This document shows positions 1 through 10,359 of a DNA stretch of 64,000 bases, piece by piece. Within the stretch, counting starts at the first letter, position 1, and each line of letters begins with the position of its first letter. The stretch covers positions 158,963 to 222,962 of the forward strand of contig NZ_JAQKGU010000005.1 in assembly GCF_028532725.1 (NCBI RefSeq), written 5' to 3'. The notes below the pieces were generated by a model. The model ran no database searches. It worked only from the letters and a program-made list of their open reading frames with translations, and had not been told where the DNA came from. Source of the DNA: Desulfovibrio sp. Fe33. Its GTDB lineage: Bacteria > Desulfobacterota > Desulfovibrionia > Desulfovibrionales > Desulfovibrionaceae. The position numbers were made by a program, and so were the translations under genes.

Positions 1-1
1 C

Positions 2-1540
2 AGCAAGAACGTCGTCCTGTCCCTGTTCATCGGCGTCTTCTCCGGCTGCTTCATGCTCGAACTGAAAGGCTTCGACGTCTACCACGCGATGGTCGGCGGC
101 TTCCTGCACCTTTCCGGTCAGGTCCTTTCCTCCCTGGCCGATCCCTGGGATGCGGGCATCGTGCTCCAGGTTCTGGCCATCGGCGGCCTCATCGCGCTGA
201 TCTCCAAGATGGGCGGCGCCACAGCCATCGCCGGAGCCATCTCCCGCTGGGCCAAAACTCCCCGCTCCTCCCAGTTGGCGGCCTGGGTCATGGGTCTTTT
301 CATCTTTTTCGACGACTACGCCAACTCCCTGACCGTCGGCCCGATCATGCGTCCGGTCACTGACCGCCTGCGCATCTCCCGCGAAAAACTGGCCTTCATC
401 ATCGACGCCACCGCCGCGCCCATCGCGGGCATCGCGCTGATCTCCACCTGGGTCGCCTACGAAGTCGGCCTGATCCGGGACGGCTACCAGGCCATCGGCC
501 TGAGCGGCAACGCCTACGGCATCTTTGTGCAGACCATCCCCTACCGCTTCTACAACATCTACATCCTGCTTTTCATTCTCATTGCCGTATGGTTCAAGCG
601 GGACTTCGGCCCCATGTACAAGGCCGAGATACGCGCCCGCAAAGAAGGCAAGGTCATCGCCGACAACGCCGTGCCCATGGCCTCCGAGGAAGCCACCACC
701 CTTGAACCGGCCTCCCACGTCAAGCCGTCCGTTTGGAGCGCCATCCTGCCCATCGGCACTCTCATGGTCGCCGCATTCCTCGGCTTCTACTTCAACGGCT
801 ATCAGGCCATCGACGACCCGGAAGTGCTGGCTTCCGTCAACGCCTCGCCCCTGAGCTTCACCGCCATGCGCACCTGCTTCGGCGCTTCCGACGCCTCGGT
901 GGTTCTCTTCCAGGCGGCTCTCCTCGCCTCCCTGGTCGCCATCGGCATGGCCGTCAGCAAAAAGATCATGCCGCTGAAGGAAGCCATCGAAACCTTCGTC
1001 ACCGGCATCAAATCCATGAACATCACGGCGGTCATCCTGCTCCTGGCATGGTCCCTGTCCGGCGTCATGAAGGAGCTGGGCACCGCCACCTATCTGGTCG
1101 GCGCGCTGTCCGAGACCTTGCCCGCCTACCTGCTCCCGTCCATCATCTTCATCCTGGGCTCGATCATCTCGTTCGCCACGGGCACCTCGTACGGAACCAT
1201 GGGCATCCTCATGCCCCTGACCATTCCGCTGGCCTTCGCCCTGAACCCGTCCCCGGAGTTCGTGATCCTTTCCGTGGGCTCGGTGCTGACCGGCGCTATC
1301 TTCGGCGACCACTGCTCGCCCATCTCGGACACCACCATCCTGTCCTCCATGGGAGCGGGCTGCGACCACATCGACCACGTCCGCACCCAGCTGACCTACT
1401 CCGTGACCGTGGCCGCGCTGGCCATCCTCACCGGCTACCTCCCGGCCGGTCTCGGACTGCCCGTCAGCCTGACCCTGCCGCTGGGCATCCTGGCCACGGC
1501 CCTGGTCATCCGCTTCGTCGGACGCAAGGTGGACGACTAA
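2..1540 (+). CDS. NhaC-type Na+/H+ antiporter, 5' end cut by window
   Basis: This is a polytopic inner-membrane transporter of the NhaC antiporter family (PF03553-like), expected to exchange Na+ for H+ or a related organic substrate pair. The reading frame is open from base 2, so the true start lies outside the window; 512 residues are visible. Family hallmarks are FFDDYANSL near the first third and GDHCSPISDTTILSSMG near the C terminus, with about ten hydrophobic segments. The frame upstream of the first in-frame ATG (base 53) also encodes membrane-type sequence, which is why that ATG is not taken as the start. It is followed directly by a strong terminator. The ion specificity cannot be read from sequence. 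Confidence 0.85.
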   Translation, partial: SKNVVLSLFIGVFSGCFMLELKGFDVYHAMVGGFLHLSGQVLSSLADPWDAGIVLQVLAIGGLIALISKMGGATAIAGAISRWAKTPRSSQLAAWVMGLFIFFDDYANSLTVGPIMRPVTDRLRISREKLAFIIDATAAPIAGIALISTWVAYEVGLIRDGYQAIGLSGNAYGIFVQTIPYRFYNIYILLFILIAVWFKRDFGPMYKAEIRARKEGKVIADNAVPMASEEATTLEPASHVKPSVWSAILPIGTLMVAAFLGFYFNGYQAIDDPEVLASVNASPLSFTAMRTCFGASDASVVLFQAALLASLVAIGMAVSKKIMPLKEAIETFVTGIKSMNITAVILLLAWSLSGVMKELGTATYLVGALSETLPAYLLPSIIFILGSIISFATGTSYGTMGILMPLTIPLAFALNPSPEFVILSVGSVLTGAIFGDHCSPISDTTILSSMGAGCDHIDHVRTQLTYSVTVAALAILTGYLPAGLGLPVSLTLPLGILATALVIRFVGRKVDD

Positions 1541-1559
1541 ACCCCATCGCCAACGCAAA

Positions 1560-1599
1560 CAAAAACGCCCGGATCGATTCAACGATCCGGGCGTTTTTC
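1560..1599. terminator. Bidirectional intrinsic terminator
   Basis: A long inverted repeat (AAAAACGCCCGGATCG paired with CGATCCGGGCGTTTTT) with a short loop has an A-tract on one side and a T-tract on the other. It lies between the antiporter gene and the convergent acetyltransferase gene and can serve both. Confidence 0.9.
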
Positions 1600-1617
1600 G
1601 TTGCGCTCGCAAAGACG

Positions 1618-2097
1618 CTAAAAACGATGGCGGTAATATTTCACGTCCACATCCATGAGCGGCACCAAATCCGGCACCTCCTCCCTGGCGATCTCGGTGA
1701 AACCTGATTTTTCGTAAAAACGATGGGCAGCGTGGTAGACGTCAACGGTGCCGAGGTATATCTCGCGGACGCCCCTTTCCCGCGCGTGGTCGAGCAGGGT
1801 CCGCATGAGCGTCGCGGCAATGCCGCGCTCCCTGCCCCGGAACGCCTGCTTCACGAACATCTTGCGCAGGGCGCAAATGCCGCCCCCCACATCCTTGAGG
1901 GCGATGGTCCCCACAAGCTCCCCGTCCTCGAACGCGAGCCAGAAATTGCCCGCGCCCTGCTGGTAAAATTCGGGAATGCGCCGCAAGTCCGGCTGTTGCT
2001 CAGCCGAAGTGGCCACGCCGAACTCGGCAATCTGAATGGTGGTGATGAGCTCGACGATCGCGTCGGAGTCGTGCCCGTCGAATGGAACGATGCGCAT
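1618..2097 (-). CDS. GNAT family N-acetyltransferase
   Basis: This 159-residue protein has the GNAT fold signature: a conserved central strand (LRKMFVKQAFRG) followed by the acetyl-CoA loop RGRERGIA and a C-terminal HRFYEKSGF motif typical of the last conserved segment. It should transfer an acetyl group from acetyl-CoA to an amine; the acceptor is unknown. The start MRIVPF is chosen because it lies 2 bases after the holB stop; a longer frame upstream is only the out-of-frame holB region. The gene is probably co-transcribed with holB and purA. Confidence 0.82.
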   Translation of the reverse strand: MRIVPFDGHDSDAIVELITTIQIAEFGVATSAEQQPDLRRIPEFYQQGAGNFWLAFEDGELVGTIALKDVGGGICALRKMFVKQAFRGRERGIAATLMRTLLDHARERGVREIYLGTVDVYHAAHRFYEKSGFTEIAREEVPDLVPLMDVDVKYYRHRF

Positions 2098-2099
2098 GA

Positions 2100-2939
2100 C
2101 TACACCATGCGGGTGGCGACCCAGTCCAGAACCATGGTCGGGTTGACCGGAACCTGGGTATTCAGGGCGTCCTGGGCCTGATCCAGAACCAGCCCGATAC
2201 GCCGCAGGTCCGCCGGACCGTACGCCCGGGCCATGCCCGCCGAAAGCGGCGTGCCGCAGGAGCCGGACAAGGCCTCGCGCAGCTCGCGCTGCATACCGAG
2301 GACAACAGCCATGGCCAAATCGCGGTCCACTGCGCCGCGCACCTGCGTCCGTTCGAACCACCCCTGGCGCGTCTGCCAGAACTTCACCAGAGCCGAGGTC
2401 CACTCCGTCACTTCGGGCGTATTCTCACGCACGTCGGGCCACGCCAGAGTCACTACCCAGGAACGGGAGACCAGGGTTTCCAGAAGCCGCTCGCGCTGAG
2501 GCGCAGCCAGGACGAACACGTTGCCCGGCCTCGGCTCCTCCAGCGACTTGAGCAGGGCGTTGGCCGCCTCGGTCATGAACATCTGGGCTTCGGCGAAGAT
2601 GCTCACGCGGTAGCCGTCGCCATTGGGCGGCTGGCCCCACGTGGAACGCTTCTCGCGCACGGACTCAACCTTGATGAGCCCTTCGCGTCCGTCGAAGAAA
2701 AAGAGATCGTTGAAGGCCAGATCGGCGATCTGCCGACAGGCGGCGCAATGGCAGCACGGCTCACCGCCGCCTTCGCAATTGAGCCGCATGGCCCAATACA
2801 GGGCGAGGGCGACGCGGGATTCCGCGTCGCCCCCCTCGATAACTATGGATTGGGGCGGGTCATGGGCGATGGCGTTGAGACGCCTGACCGCGTGCTCCTG
2901 CCCCTCAAGGCGGGCCAGCAGGTCTTCGCACAGCGTCAT
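2100..2939 (-). CDS. holB: DNA polymerase III delta' subunit (clamp loader)
   Basis: The 279-residue product resembles the delta' subunit of the polymerase III clamp loader, which helps load the sliding clamp onto primed DNA. The N-terminal AAA+-like region has the zinc-binding cysteine cluster (Cys55, Cys62, Cys63, Cys65, Cys68) and the motif ANALLKSLEEP that is characteristic of DnaX/HolB proteins. The P-loop position (around residues 35-42) lacks the GK(S/T) residues, as expected for a delta' subunit that does not hydrolyse ATP. It lies between purA and a GNAT gene on the same strand with gaps of 12 and 2 bases, so an operon is likely. Confidence 0.85.
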   Translation of the reverse strand: MTLCEDLLARLEGQEHAVRRLNAIAHDPPQSIVIEGGDAESRVALALYWAMRLNCEGGGEPCCHCAACRQIADLAFNDLFFFDGREGLIKVESVREKRSTWGQPPNGDGYRVSIFAEAQMFMTEAANALLKSLEEPRPGNVFVLAAPQRERLLETLVSRSWVVTLAWPDVRENTPEVTEWTSALVKFWQTRQGWFERTQVRGAVDRDLAMAVVLGMQRELREALSGSCGTPLSAGMARAYGPADLRRIGLVLDQAQDALNTQVPVNPTMVLDWVATRMV

Positions 2940-2951
2940 GCCCTGCGCCTC

Positions 2952-4325
<1,374 letters not shown>

Positions 4326-4718
4326 TTACTTGTTGTTCTTGGGCGTGAGGGTGAGCAGCTTCCCGCGTCGGTCCTTCTTTTCCGACCCGGATTTGCACGA
4401 CCCCTTTCCGTCGGCGAACTCGCGAATCTCCGGCTCCGGGAATTTTTCGGGCGCGGTCAGGGCCGCCAGGTCGATCTCCGTCGGCCCGTCTCCGGGCTGG
4501 CGGGACTGGGCCCAATTATAATTGAAAAGCTGATTTTTCAGACGGGTGGACTGGATGAGGTTGAACACCAGGACCGATTCCTCCCATCGTTTGGTGGGCT
4601 CGAAATTGCGGACCTTCTCCGCGTATTTCTCCCACAGGCTCATGAGCGAGGCCTCATCGTACGCATTGATCTGACGGGCGAGCTTCAAGAGCGCCTTTTC
4701 CATGTAGCTTTCTGACAT
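4326..4718 (-). CDS. Conserved hypothetical protein, 130 residues
   Basis: I do not recognise a named domain. The start MSESYMEKAL (ATG 4718) follows an AAGGA ribosome site; the longer frame running to 4790 has no better start. The N-terminal 80 residues are predicted helical and amphipathic (KALLKLARQINAYDEAS, LMSLWEKYAEKVRNFEP), and the C-terminal 40 residues are charged and probably disordered, ending in a lysine/asparagine tail. There is no signal peptide or membrane segment, so it is probably cytoplasmic. It lies 111 bases upstream of purA on the same strand and may share its transcript. Confidence 0.6.
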   Translation of the reverse strand: MSESYMEKALLKLARQINAYDEASLMSLWEKYAEKVRNFEPTKRWEESVLVFNLIQSTRLKNQLFNYNWAQSRQPGDGPTEIDLAALTAPEKFPEPEIREFADGKGSCKSGSEKKDRRGKLLTLTPKNNK

Positions 4719-4959
4719 CGATATTCCTTGATTGGTGAAAAAACGCACGCCGGGATGTCCTTCATAACAAACATCTGCACGCCCCGCCATGGCAAAATCA
4801 CCCTCATCCCCGACAAAAACACGCCGCAGGGCAACGCGGCGGGCGGCTGTCCGGGGCAGGTCTCCCGCGGCCGGGACGGGTGATCCCGCAATCGTTGCCC
4901 GCCTCTGGAAGGTGTGTTATGACCGCCCCCTCACACGGCAACAACAGGGAGTCCAACCG

Positions 4960-6234
4960 ATGAGCGATTTGAAAAAAATGTACCATACTTTGCAGCAGGA
5001 CCCGTTCCCCGCAGACATGAAGCTGACCCTGGGCGACCAGGAGCTGGTCTTCAGGAAGCGGACCTGGGAGATCGACGGCGAGACCAAGGGGTTGCGCTAC
5101 GGCGAGAACCCGGATCAACCCGCCGCGCTCTACGAGCTGGCCGAGGGACAGCTTGAGGTCGGCGGCGTCAAGTTCATCGGCGCGGGCCAGGGACTGGTTT
5201 CCGCCTTGACCGAGGAACACATGCTCCAGGCGGGCAAGCATCCCGGCAAGACCAACCTGACCGACGTGGACAACGCCCTGAACATCCTTCAGTACCTTTC
5301 CGCCAAGCCCGCCGCGCTCATCCTCAAGCACAACAACCCCTGCGGCGCAGCCTGGACCGAAGAGGGCGTATCCGTCGCCCTGAAGCGCGCCTTCGAGGCC
5401 GACCGCATCGCCGCTTTCGGCGGAGCCGTCGTGGTCAACCGCAAGCTCGATCTGGCCACCGCAGAACTGATAAACTCCGTATATTTCGAAGTCGTGGCCG
5501 CTCCCGAATTCGACGCCGATGCCCTTGAAGTGCTCAAGAAGAAAAAGAACCTGCGGATTCTCGAAATCCCGGGCATTTACGAACTTGAGAAGCTGTCCAA
5601 AACGCCCTTCCTCGACATCAAGTCCCTTTCCGACGGCGGCATGGTCCTTCAGTTCTCCTTCCGCAACGCGATCCTGGCCGCCGACGATTTCCTTCCGGCC
5701 GAAGCCGAGAAGGATGGAAACAGGTTCGTGGCCCGCGCCCCTTCCAGCCAGGAAGCGGACGACCTGCTCTTCGCCTGGGCCGTCGAGGCGGGCGTGACCT
5801 CCAACTCGGTCATCTTCGCCCGCGGCGGCGTGACCACCGCCATCGGCACCGGCGAACAGGACCGCGTGGGCTGCGTGCTGCTGGCCGTGACCAAGGCGTA
5901 CATCAAGTATGCCGACCTGCTGTCCTCCAAGGAACTCGGCAAGTCCCTGTTCGAACTCAAGCTCGCGGCCATCAAGGACCCCGAGATGAAGGCGAAGCTG
6001 GAGGACATCGAGAAACGCACCGAAGAAGCGCGCGGCGGCCTGCCCGGCTCCGTGGTCGTATCGGACGGATTCTTCCCGTTCCGCGACGGCGTGGACCTGT
6101 GCATGGACCAGGGCGTGACCGCCATCGCACAGCCCGGCGGCTCCATCCGCGATCACGAGGTCATCACCGCCGTGAACGAAGCCACGCCGCAAGTGGCCAT
6201 GGTCTTCACCGGACAACGCTCCTTCAAACACTAG
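4960..6234 (+). CDS. Stand-alone AICAR transformylase (PurH C-terminal half)
   Basis: The 424-residue protein matches the AICAR transformylase half of bifunctional PurH, which formylates AICAR with 10-formyl-tetrahydrofolate. Diagnostic motifs are RYGENPDQPAALY (residues 47-59), KHNNPCGAA (123-131) with the catalytic Lys-His pair, and the C-terminal block DGFFPFRDGVDL followed by GVTAIAQPGGSIRD. It has no N-terminal IMP cyclohydrolase (MGS-like) domain; that activity is encoded separately at 12205-12801. ATG 4960 is preferred over the earlier in-frame ATG because homology begins there and an AGGGAG site precedes it. A terminator follows. Confidence 0.9.
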   Translation: MSDLKKMYHTLQQDPFPADMKLTLGDQELVFRKRTWEIDGETKGLRYGENPDQPAALYELAEGQLEVGGVKFIGAGQGLVSALTEEHMLQAGKHPGKTNLTDVDNALNILQYLSAKPAALILKHNNPCGAAWTEEGVSVALKRAFEADRIAAFGGAVVVNRKLDLATAELINSVYFEVVAAPEFDADALEVLKKKKNLRILEIPGIYELEKLSKTPFLDIKSLSDGGMVLQFSFRNAILAADDFLPAEAEKDGNRFVARAPSSQEADDLLFAWAVEAGVTSNSVIFARGGVTTAIGTGEQDRVGCVLLAVTKAYIKYADLLSSKELGKSLFELKLAAIKDPEMKAKLEDIEKRTEEARGGLPGSVVVSDGFFPFRDGVDLCMDQGVTAIAQPGGSIRDHEVITAVNEATPQVAMVFTGQRSFKH

Positions 6235-6259
6235 AGCGCCGGACGAAAATGATGAAATG

Positions 6260-6298
6260 GGCTTCGCCGGGCAGGAGTTCGGCGAAGCCTTTTATTTG
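6260..6298 (+). terminator. Intrinsic terminator after AICAR transformylase
   Basis: A GGCTTCGCCG / CGGCGAAGCC stem is followed by TTTTATTT, 25 bases after the stop codon. The end overlaps the 3' end of the convergent SemiSWEET gene. Confidence 0.85.
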
Positions 6299-6588
6299 GG
6301 ACGGCTGTCGAACTCCCTGCGGGACAGTCTGCCGAAAACGAGTTTCATGACCAGGATGAATACGGCCAGGACCCAAGTGACGGCATTGGCCAGAGTAACG
6401 GCCAAAGAGCCGATCAGGATACCGTAGACCAACCACAGGGAAACCCCCAGGGTAAGCAGCAGATACATGCGCAGTGAAATATCCGCCACGGAACGGGTCC
6501 GCCAAGTGTGCAGGACCTGGGGGAAAAAGGCCAGGGTGGTGCAGCAGCCGGCGAAAACGCCGAGGAGTTCCACAAGATCCATGCGCAT
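6292..6588 (-). CDS. SemiSWEET-type sugar transporter (PQ-loop protein)
   Basis: This 98-residue protein is one triple-helix bundle of the MtN3/SWEET family. It has three hydrophobic helices and the PQ-loop FFPQVLHTWRTRSVADIS in the first helix-loop region, as in bacterial SemiSWEETs, which dimerise to facilitate sugar diffusion across the inner membrane. The start MRMDLVEL is chosen as the first ATG; a second ATG two codons later is possible. The substrate is not predictable. It is a single-gene unit convergent with the AICAR transformylase gene. Confidence 0.82.
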   Translation of the reverse strand: MRMDLVELLGVFAGCCTTLAFFPQVLHTWRTRSVADISLRMYLLLTLGVSLWLVYGILIGSLAVTLANAVTWVLAVFILVMKLVFGRLSRREFDSRPK

Positions 6589-6678
6589 GTCTCCCCATTA
6601 CGCGCTCGGCCTTACCCTGACAACCGTTTCATGCTAAATGGACCGGTAACGCAACCAAAGCAAAGAACTGATTTACAT

Positions 6679-8733
6679 ATGGCTAAAACAATCCCGCTCG
6701 GCCCCTCGGTCCGCCCCGGCATGGTGGTGGAATTCATGCACGGCGACCAACCCCAGCTCGCCTGGGTGCTGGAGGAGTCCTCCGGCAAGCTCCGCCTGTT
6801 GACCATCAACAAGCGTGAAATAAAGCTGCCCACTCCGCGCCTTTTGCCTTGGCAGGGGCCGCTGCTGTCCGCCGACGCAACGCGCCAGGACATCCAGAAC
6901 ATTCTCAATGAACGCCAGGAGGCGCGCGGGGAGATTCAGGCGGGGCTCAACGTCATGGAGCTATGGGAACTGGCCCAGGGCGAACTGGAATCCGCCCCCC
7001 TGACCTGGTTCGCTGATCTCGTGTGGGATGAATGGGACGCGGACCATCTGGCCGCCCTGGGCAGGGCCATGCTTCAGGCCAAGACGCATTTCAAATTCCG
7101 GCCGCCCGTTTTCGAAATCTGGTCCGCCGAAAAAGTCGAGCAAAAGCTCAGGCTGCAAGCCGAGGAAAAGGAACGGGAGGCCATCACCGCCGCGGGTCAG
7201 ACCCTGCTCGGCGAACTTTGGGGAGCCTACAGCCAGGGCCGCAAGCCCCGCCTGCCCGAAATCGCCCCGGACCTTGCCAAAGGACTGTCCCGCATTCTCA
7301 GGGGCAAGGTGGGCGAAACCCTGGACGAAAACGACCGAAAGATATGGACGGCCATATCCAAGGGATTGCCCGACACCCCGCATCTGGCGCTGCTCCTGGC
7401 CCAGACCTGGTCCATCCTGCCGGTCCATCACAACTATCACCTGGACGAGGCCGAATACGACTGGGGCAACGACTGGTCGGAATCCTTTTCCATAGATATC
7501 GAACAGATAAAAGAACGCTTTTCCAATCAGACAGAACCTTCCGAGATAGAAGACCTGGTCTCCATCGACGCCAGCACCACCCGGGACATCGACGACGCCT
7601 TCCGCATAGAGAAACACGGCACAGGCTACCGGCTGACCCTCGCCCTGGCCCGGCCGGAATCCCACTGGGACTTCGGCTCGCCGCTGGACAAGGCGGTCCT
7701 GCACCGTGCGAGCAGCCTGTATCTTCCCGAAGGCACCAGCCACATGATGCCCGAACAGTTGGGGACCGGCTTGTACTCCCTGCTGGAGGGCGAAGCGCGT
7801 CCCGCCCTGGTCACGGACTTCTTCCTGGCGGCCGACGGCTCCCTGGAAAGGGTCGAGCCCCGCACGGCCTGGGTCCGGCTGGCCTCGAACACCACCTATG
7901 AGATAACGGACGCGGCCATCCGGGAACGGACGGACGAGTCCCTGATGCTGGCCCATGACCTGGCGACCCGGCTGCTGGAACGGCGGCTGGCTTCCGGCGC
8001 GTGCGTCATCCGCAGGCCCGAGCCCATCGTCACCCTGGAGGGCAGCGGCGCACAGACCTCGGTGCAAATCGAGCTCAAGGAGCCCAGCCCCCGCTCCGAA
8101 CTGGTCATCAGCGAATTCATGATACTTGCCAACGCGGGCCTTGCCCGATGGGCGGCCGAACACGAGGTGCCCCTGCTCCACCGGACGCAGGACATCGCCC
8201 TGCCGCCGGAGTCTGCGGGAATTTTCACCGAACCGGCGGAAATCCTGCGCTCGGTGAAACTGCTCCTGCCCCCGACCCTGGAGACCTCGCCCAAACGGCA
8301 CGCGGCCCTGGGCGTCCCGGCCTACGCGCCCATAACTTCACCCCTGCGGCGGTACACCGATTTTCTGAACATGGCCCAGGTCTGCTCCTTTCTGTCGACC
8401 GGCCAACCGCGGCTCGATCGCGAGGAACTGGACCAGATCATTCCCCACCTGAATATGCGTATCCAGGCCGTGGGGGCGGTGCAACGGTTCCGGCCCAGAT
8501 ACTGGAAGCTGGTCTACCTGGCCAAACGCCGCCGCGAATTCCAACCCGCCGTACTCGTGGACGAGGCCGGGCCCATGGCCACCCTGGCCATGCCGCATCT
8601 TCAGGTCAATGTTCGCGCGCCGAAGAAGATGCTTGGAGACAAGCTCTATCCCGGGCAGAAATTCCTCATCAACTTCTCGCGCATCGATCCGCTGAACAAC
8701 GAAATCAGACTGAGCGAAGCCCTGGAAGAGTAG
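6679..8733 (+). CDS. RNase II/RNB-family exoribonuclease
   Basis: The 684-residue protein contains an RNB catalytic domain. The motif SIDASTTRDIDDAF at about residues 295-308 carries the acidic residues that bind the two Mg2+ ions in RNase II and RNase R, so 3'-to-5' hydrolysis of RNA is expected. The C-terminal part has the PLRRYTDFLN motif and a short beta-rich tail that may be an S1-like domain; the N terminus has a small beta-rich domain instead of a clear pair of cold-shock domains. The start MAKTIPLG is the first plausible ATG of the conserved region, but its ribosome site is weak. plsY follows 71 bases later. Confidence 0.85.
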   Translation: MAKTIPLGPSVRPGMVVEFMHGDQPQLAWVLEESSGKLRLLTINKREIKLPTPRLLPWQGPLLSADATRQDIQNILNERQEARGEIQAGLNVMELWELAQGELESAPLTWFADLVWDEWDADHLAALGRAMLQAKTHFKFRPPVFEIWSAEKVEQKLRLQAEEKEREAITAAGQTLLGELWGAYSQGRKPRLPEIAPDLAKGLSRILRGKVGETLDENDRKIWTAISKGLPDTPHLALLLAQTWSILPVHHNYHLDEAEYDWGNDWSESFSIDIEQIKERFSNQTEPSEIEDLVSIDASTTRDIDDAFRIEKHGTGYRLTLALARPESHWDFGSPLDKAVLHRASSLYLPEGTSHMMPEQLGTGLYSLLEGEARPALVTDFFLAADGSLERVEPRTAWVRLASNTTYEITDAAIRERTDESLMLAHDLATRLLERRLASGACVIRRPEPIVTLEGSGAQTSVQIELKEPSPRSELVISEFMILANAGLARWAAEHEVPLLHRTQDIALPPESAGIFTEPAEILRSVKLLLPPTLETSPKRHAALGVPAYAPITSPLRRYTDFLNMAQVCSFLSTGQPRLDREELDQIIPHLNMRIQAVGAVQRFRPRYWKLVYLAKRRREFQPAVLVDEAGPMATLAMPHLQVNVRAPKKMLGDKLYPGQKFLINFSRIDPLNNEIRLSEALEE

Positions 8734-8804
8734 CCGCGGCTTCCATTATACCTTCAAAAACGCTACAACACGCTAAACTTGAGACCATAGCTGGAGAAAT
8801 CACC

Positions 8805-9392
8805 ATGACGTTCATCTTCTGGATCCTGTTGGCCTATGTCCTCGGCTCCATTCCCTTTGGACTGCTCATTGCCCGATCGGCGTGCGGCACCGACCCGAGA
8901 CAGAACGGCAGCAAGAACACCGGCGCGACGAACGTGGCCCGGCTGTGCGGCATGAAATACGGCATCGCAACCCTGGCCTGCGACCTGCTCAAGGGTCTCC
9001 TGCCCGTGGTCTTCGCGGCCTCCTGGATAGAATCCCCCTTCGCCCTGTCCCTGGTCGGCCTCGCGGCCATCCTGGGCCATGTATTTTCCTGCTTCATGCA
9101 CTTCAAGGGCGGCAAGGCCGTGGCCACCACCGTGGGCGTGTTCCTGGGGCTGGCCTTCTGGCCCGCGCTCATCGCCATCGCGCTCTGCCTGCTCATGGTC
9201 TGGCTGACCGGCCACGTTTCCATGGGGTCCCTGACCTTCGCCCTGTCCCTGCCGGTGCTCATGCTCCTGTCCGGCAACATTTCCTTCATCCCGGTTGCTC
9301 TCGTCGTCATGCTTATCCTGTTCTGGAGGCACAAGGACAACATCCGGCGGCTGGCCCGGGGCGAGGAAAACCCCTGGCTCAAGAAGGAATAA
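8805..9392 (+). CDS. plsY: Acyl-phosphate glycerol-3-phosphate acyltransferase
   Basis: PlsY makes lysophosphatidic acid from acyl-phosphate and glycerol-3-phosphate at the inner membrane, the first step of phospholipid synthesis. The 195-residue polytopic protein has the three family motifs: GSKNTGATNVAR (about residues 33-44), the FKGGKAVATTVGV block (about 101-113) and the C-terminal WRHKDNIRRL. The gene is followed at 4 bases by a CDF transporter starting with GTG, and the two are probably translated from one message. Confidence 0.94.
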   Translation: MTFIFWILLAYVLGSIPFGLLIARSACGTDPRQNGSKNTGATNVARLCGMKYGIATLACDLLKGLLPVVFAASWIESPFALSLVGLAAILGHVFSCFMHFKGGKAVATTVGVFLGLAFWPALIAIALCLLMVWLTGHVSMGSLTFALSLPVLMLLSGNISFIPVALVVMLILFWRHKDNIRRLARGEENPWLKKE

Positions 9393-9396
9393 CGGA

Positions 9397-10359
9397 GTGC
9401 GGAGAGCTTCCCCCAAACGGTACGCCGTCTACTCCATCGTGGCCTCCATCCTGACCCTGGTGCTGAAGTTCGGCGCCTGGGGGATGACCGGCTCCGTCGG
9501 GCTGCTCTCGGACGCCACCGAATCCCTGGTCAACCTGACCGCCGGGGTGCTCGCCCTGACGGCCATTACCATCGCCCTGCGCCCGGCCGACGCCGACCAC
9601 GCCTACGGCCACGGCAAGGCCGAATACTTTTCGAGCGGCATAGAGGGCGTGCTCATCATCGTGGCCGCCATCGGCATCGCCTATGCGGCCGTCATGCGAT
9701 TTCTCTCGCCGCAGCCCCTGAACAACCTCGGCATCGGCCTGCTCCTGGCCTTTGTTTCCTCGCTCATCAATTTTCTCACTGCCCGAATCATGCTCCGGGC
9801 GGCCAAGCGCTTCGACTCCATCACCCTCGAAGCAGACGCCAGGCATCTCCTGACCGACGTCTGGACCTCGGTGGGACTGGTGGCAGGCCTGGCCGTCATC
9901 ATCGTCATGCCGGAATGGAAACTCCTGGACCCGATCATCGCCATAATCATGGCCGTGAACATCGTCTTCACGGGCGTAGGCCTGCTCAAGCGGTCCGTGG
10001 GCGGGCTCATGGACGACGCCCTGCCCGACGGCGAGCTCCAGCTCATCGCCAATGCCATACACAGCTACACGGGCGACGACGCCACCTTCCACGGACTGCG
10101 CACGCGCAAGTCCGGCCCCAGGCGGTTCATCGATTTCCACCTGGTGGTGCCCGGCTCCATGACCGTGCATGATTCCCATGAACTATGCGAATTGATTGAG
10201 GAGCTTATCCACTCCAAATTGCCCAGGGCCGAAGTGACCATCCACGTGGAGCCGCTGGAAAGCGAGACCTCCTACGACGGCCATCAGGTGGGCGGCGAAT
10301 GCGCGGCCTCTCTCGGCGGCCCGTGCATGGGCGTCAAGCGGGCCAAGGACGAAGACTAG
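9397..10359 (+). CDS. Cation diffusion facilitator (metal exporter)
   Basis: The 320-residue protein has the cation diffusion facilitator plan: six N-terminal membrane helices and a cytoplasmic ferredoxin-like dimer domain (residues about 210-295). Metal-site positions are visible as LLSDATES in helix 2, HAYGHGKAEYF after helix 2, and ADARHLLTDVWTS in helix 5. It probably exports Zn2+, Fe2+ or Mn2+ in exchange for protons. GTG 9397 is chosen because the conserved region begins there and an AAGGA site overlaps the end of plsY; an upstream extension would lie inside plsY. Its stop codon shares CTAG with the stop of convergent hflX. Confidence 0.88.
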   Translation: MRRASPKRYAVYSIVASILTLVLKFGAWGMTGSVGLLSDATESLVNLTAGVLALTAITIALRPADADHAYGHGKAEYFSSGIEGVLIIVAAIGIAYAAVMRFLSPQPLNNLGIGLLLAFVSSLINFLTARIMLRAAKRFDSITLEADARHLLTDVWTSVGLVAGLAVIIVMPEWKLLDPIIAIIMAVNIVFTGVGLLKRSVGGLMDDALPDGELQLIANAIHSYTGDDATFHGLRTRKSGPRRFIDFHLVVPGSMTVHDSHELCELIEELIHSKLPRAEVTIHVEPLESETSYDGHQVGGECAASLGGPCMGVKRAKDED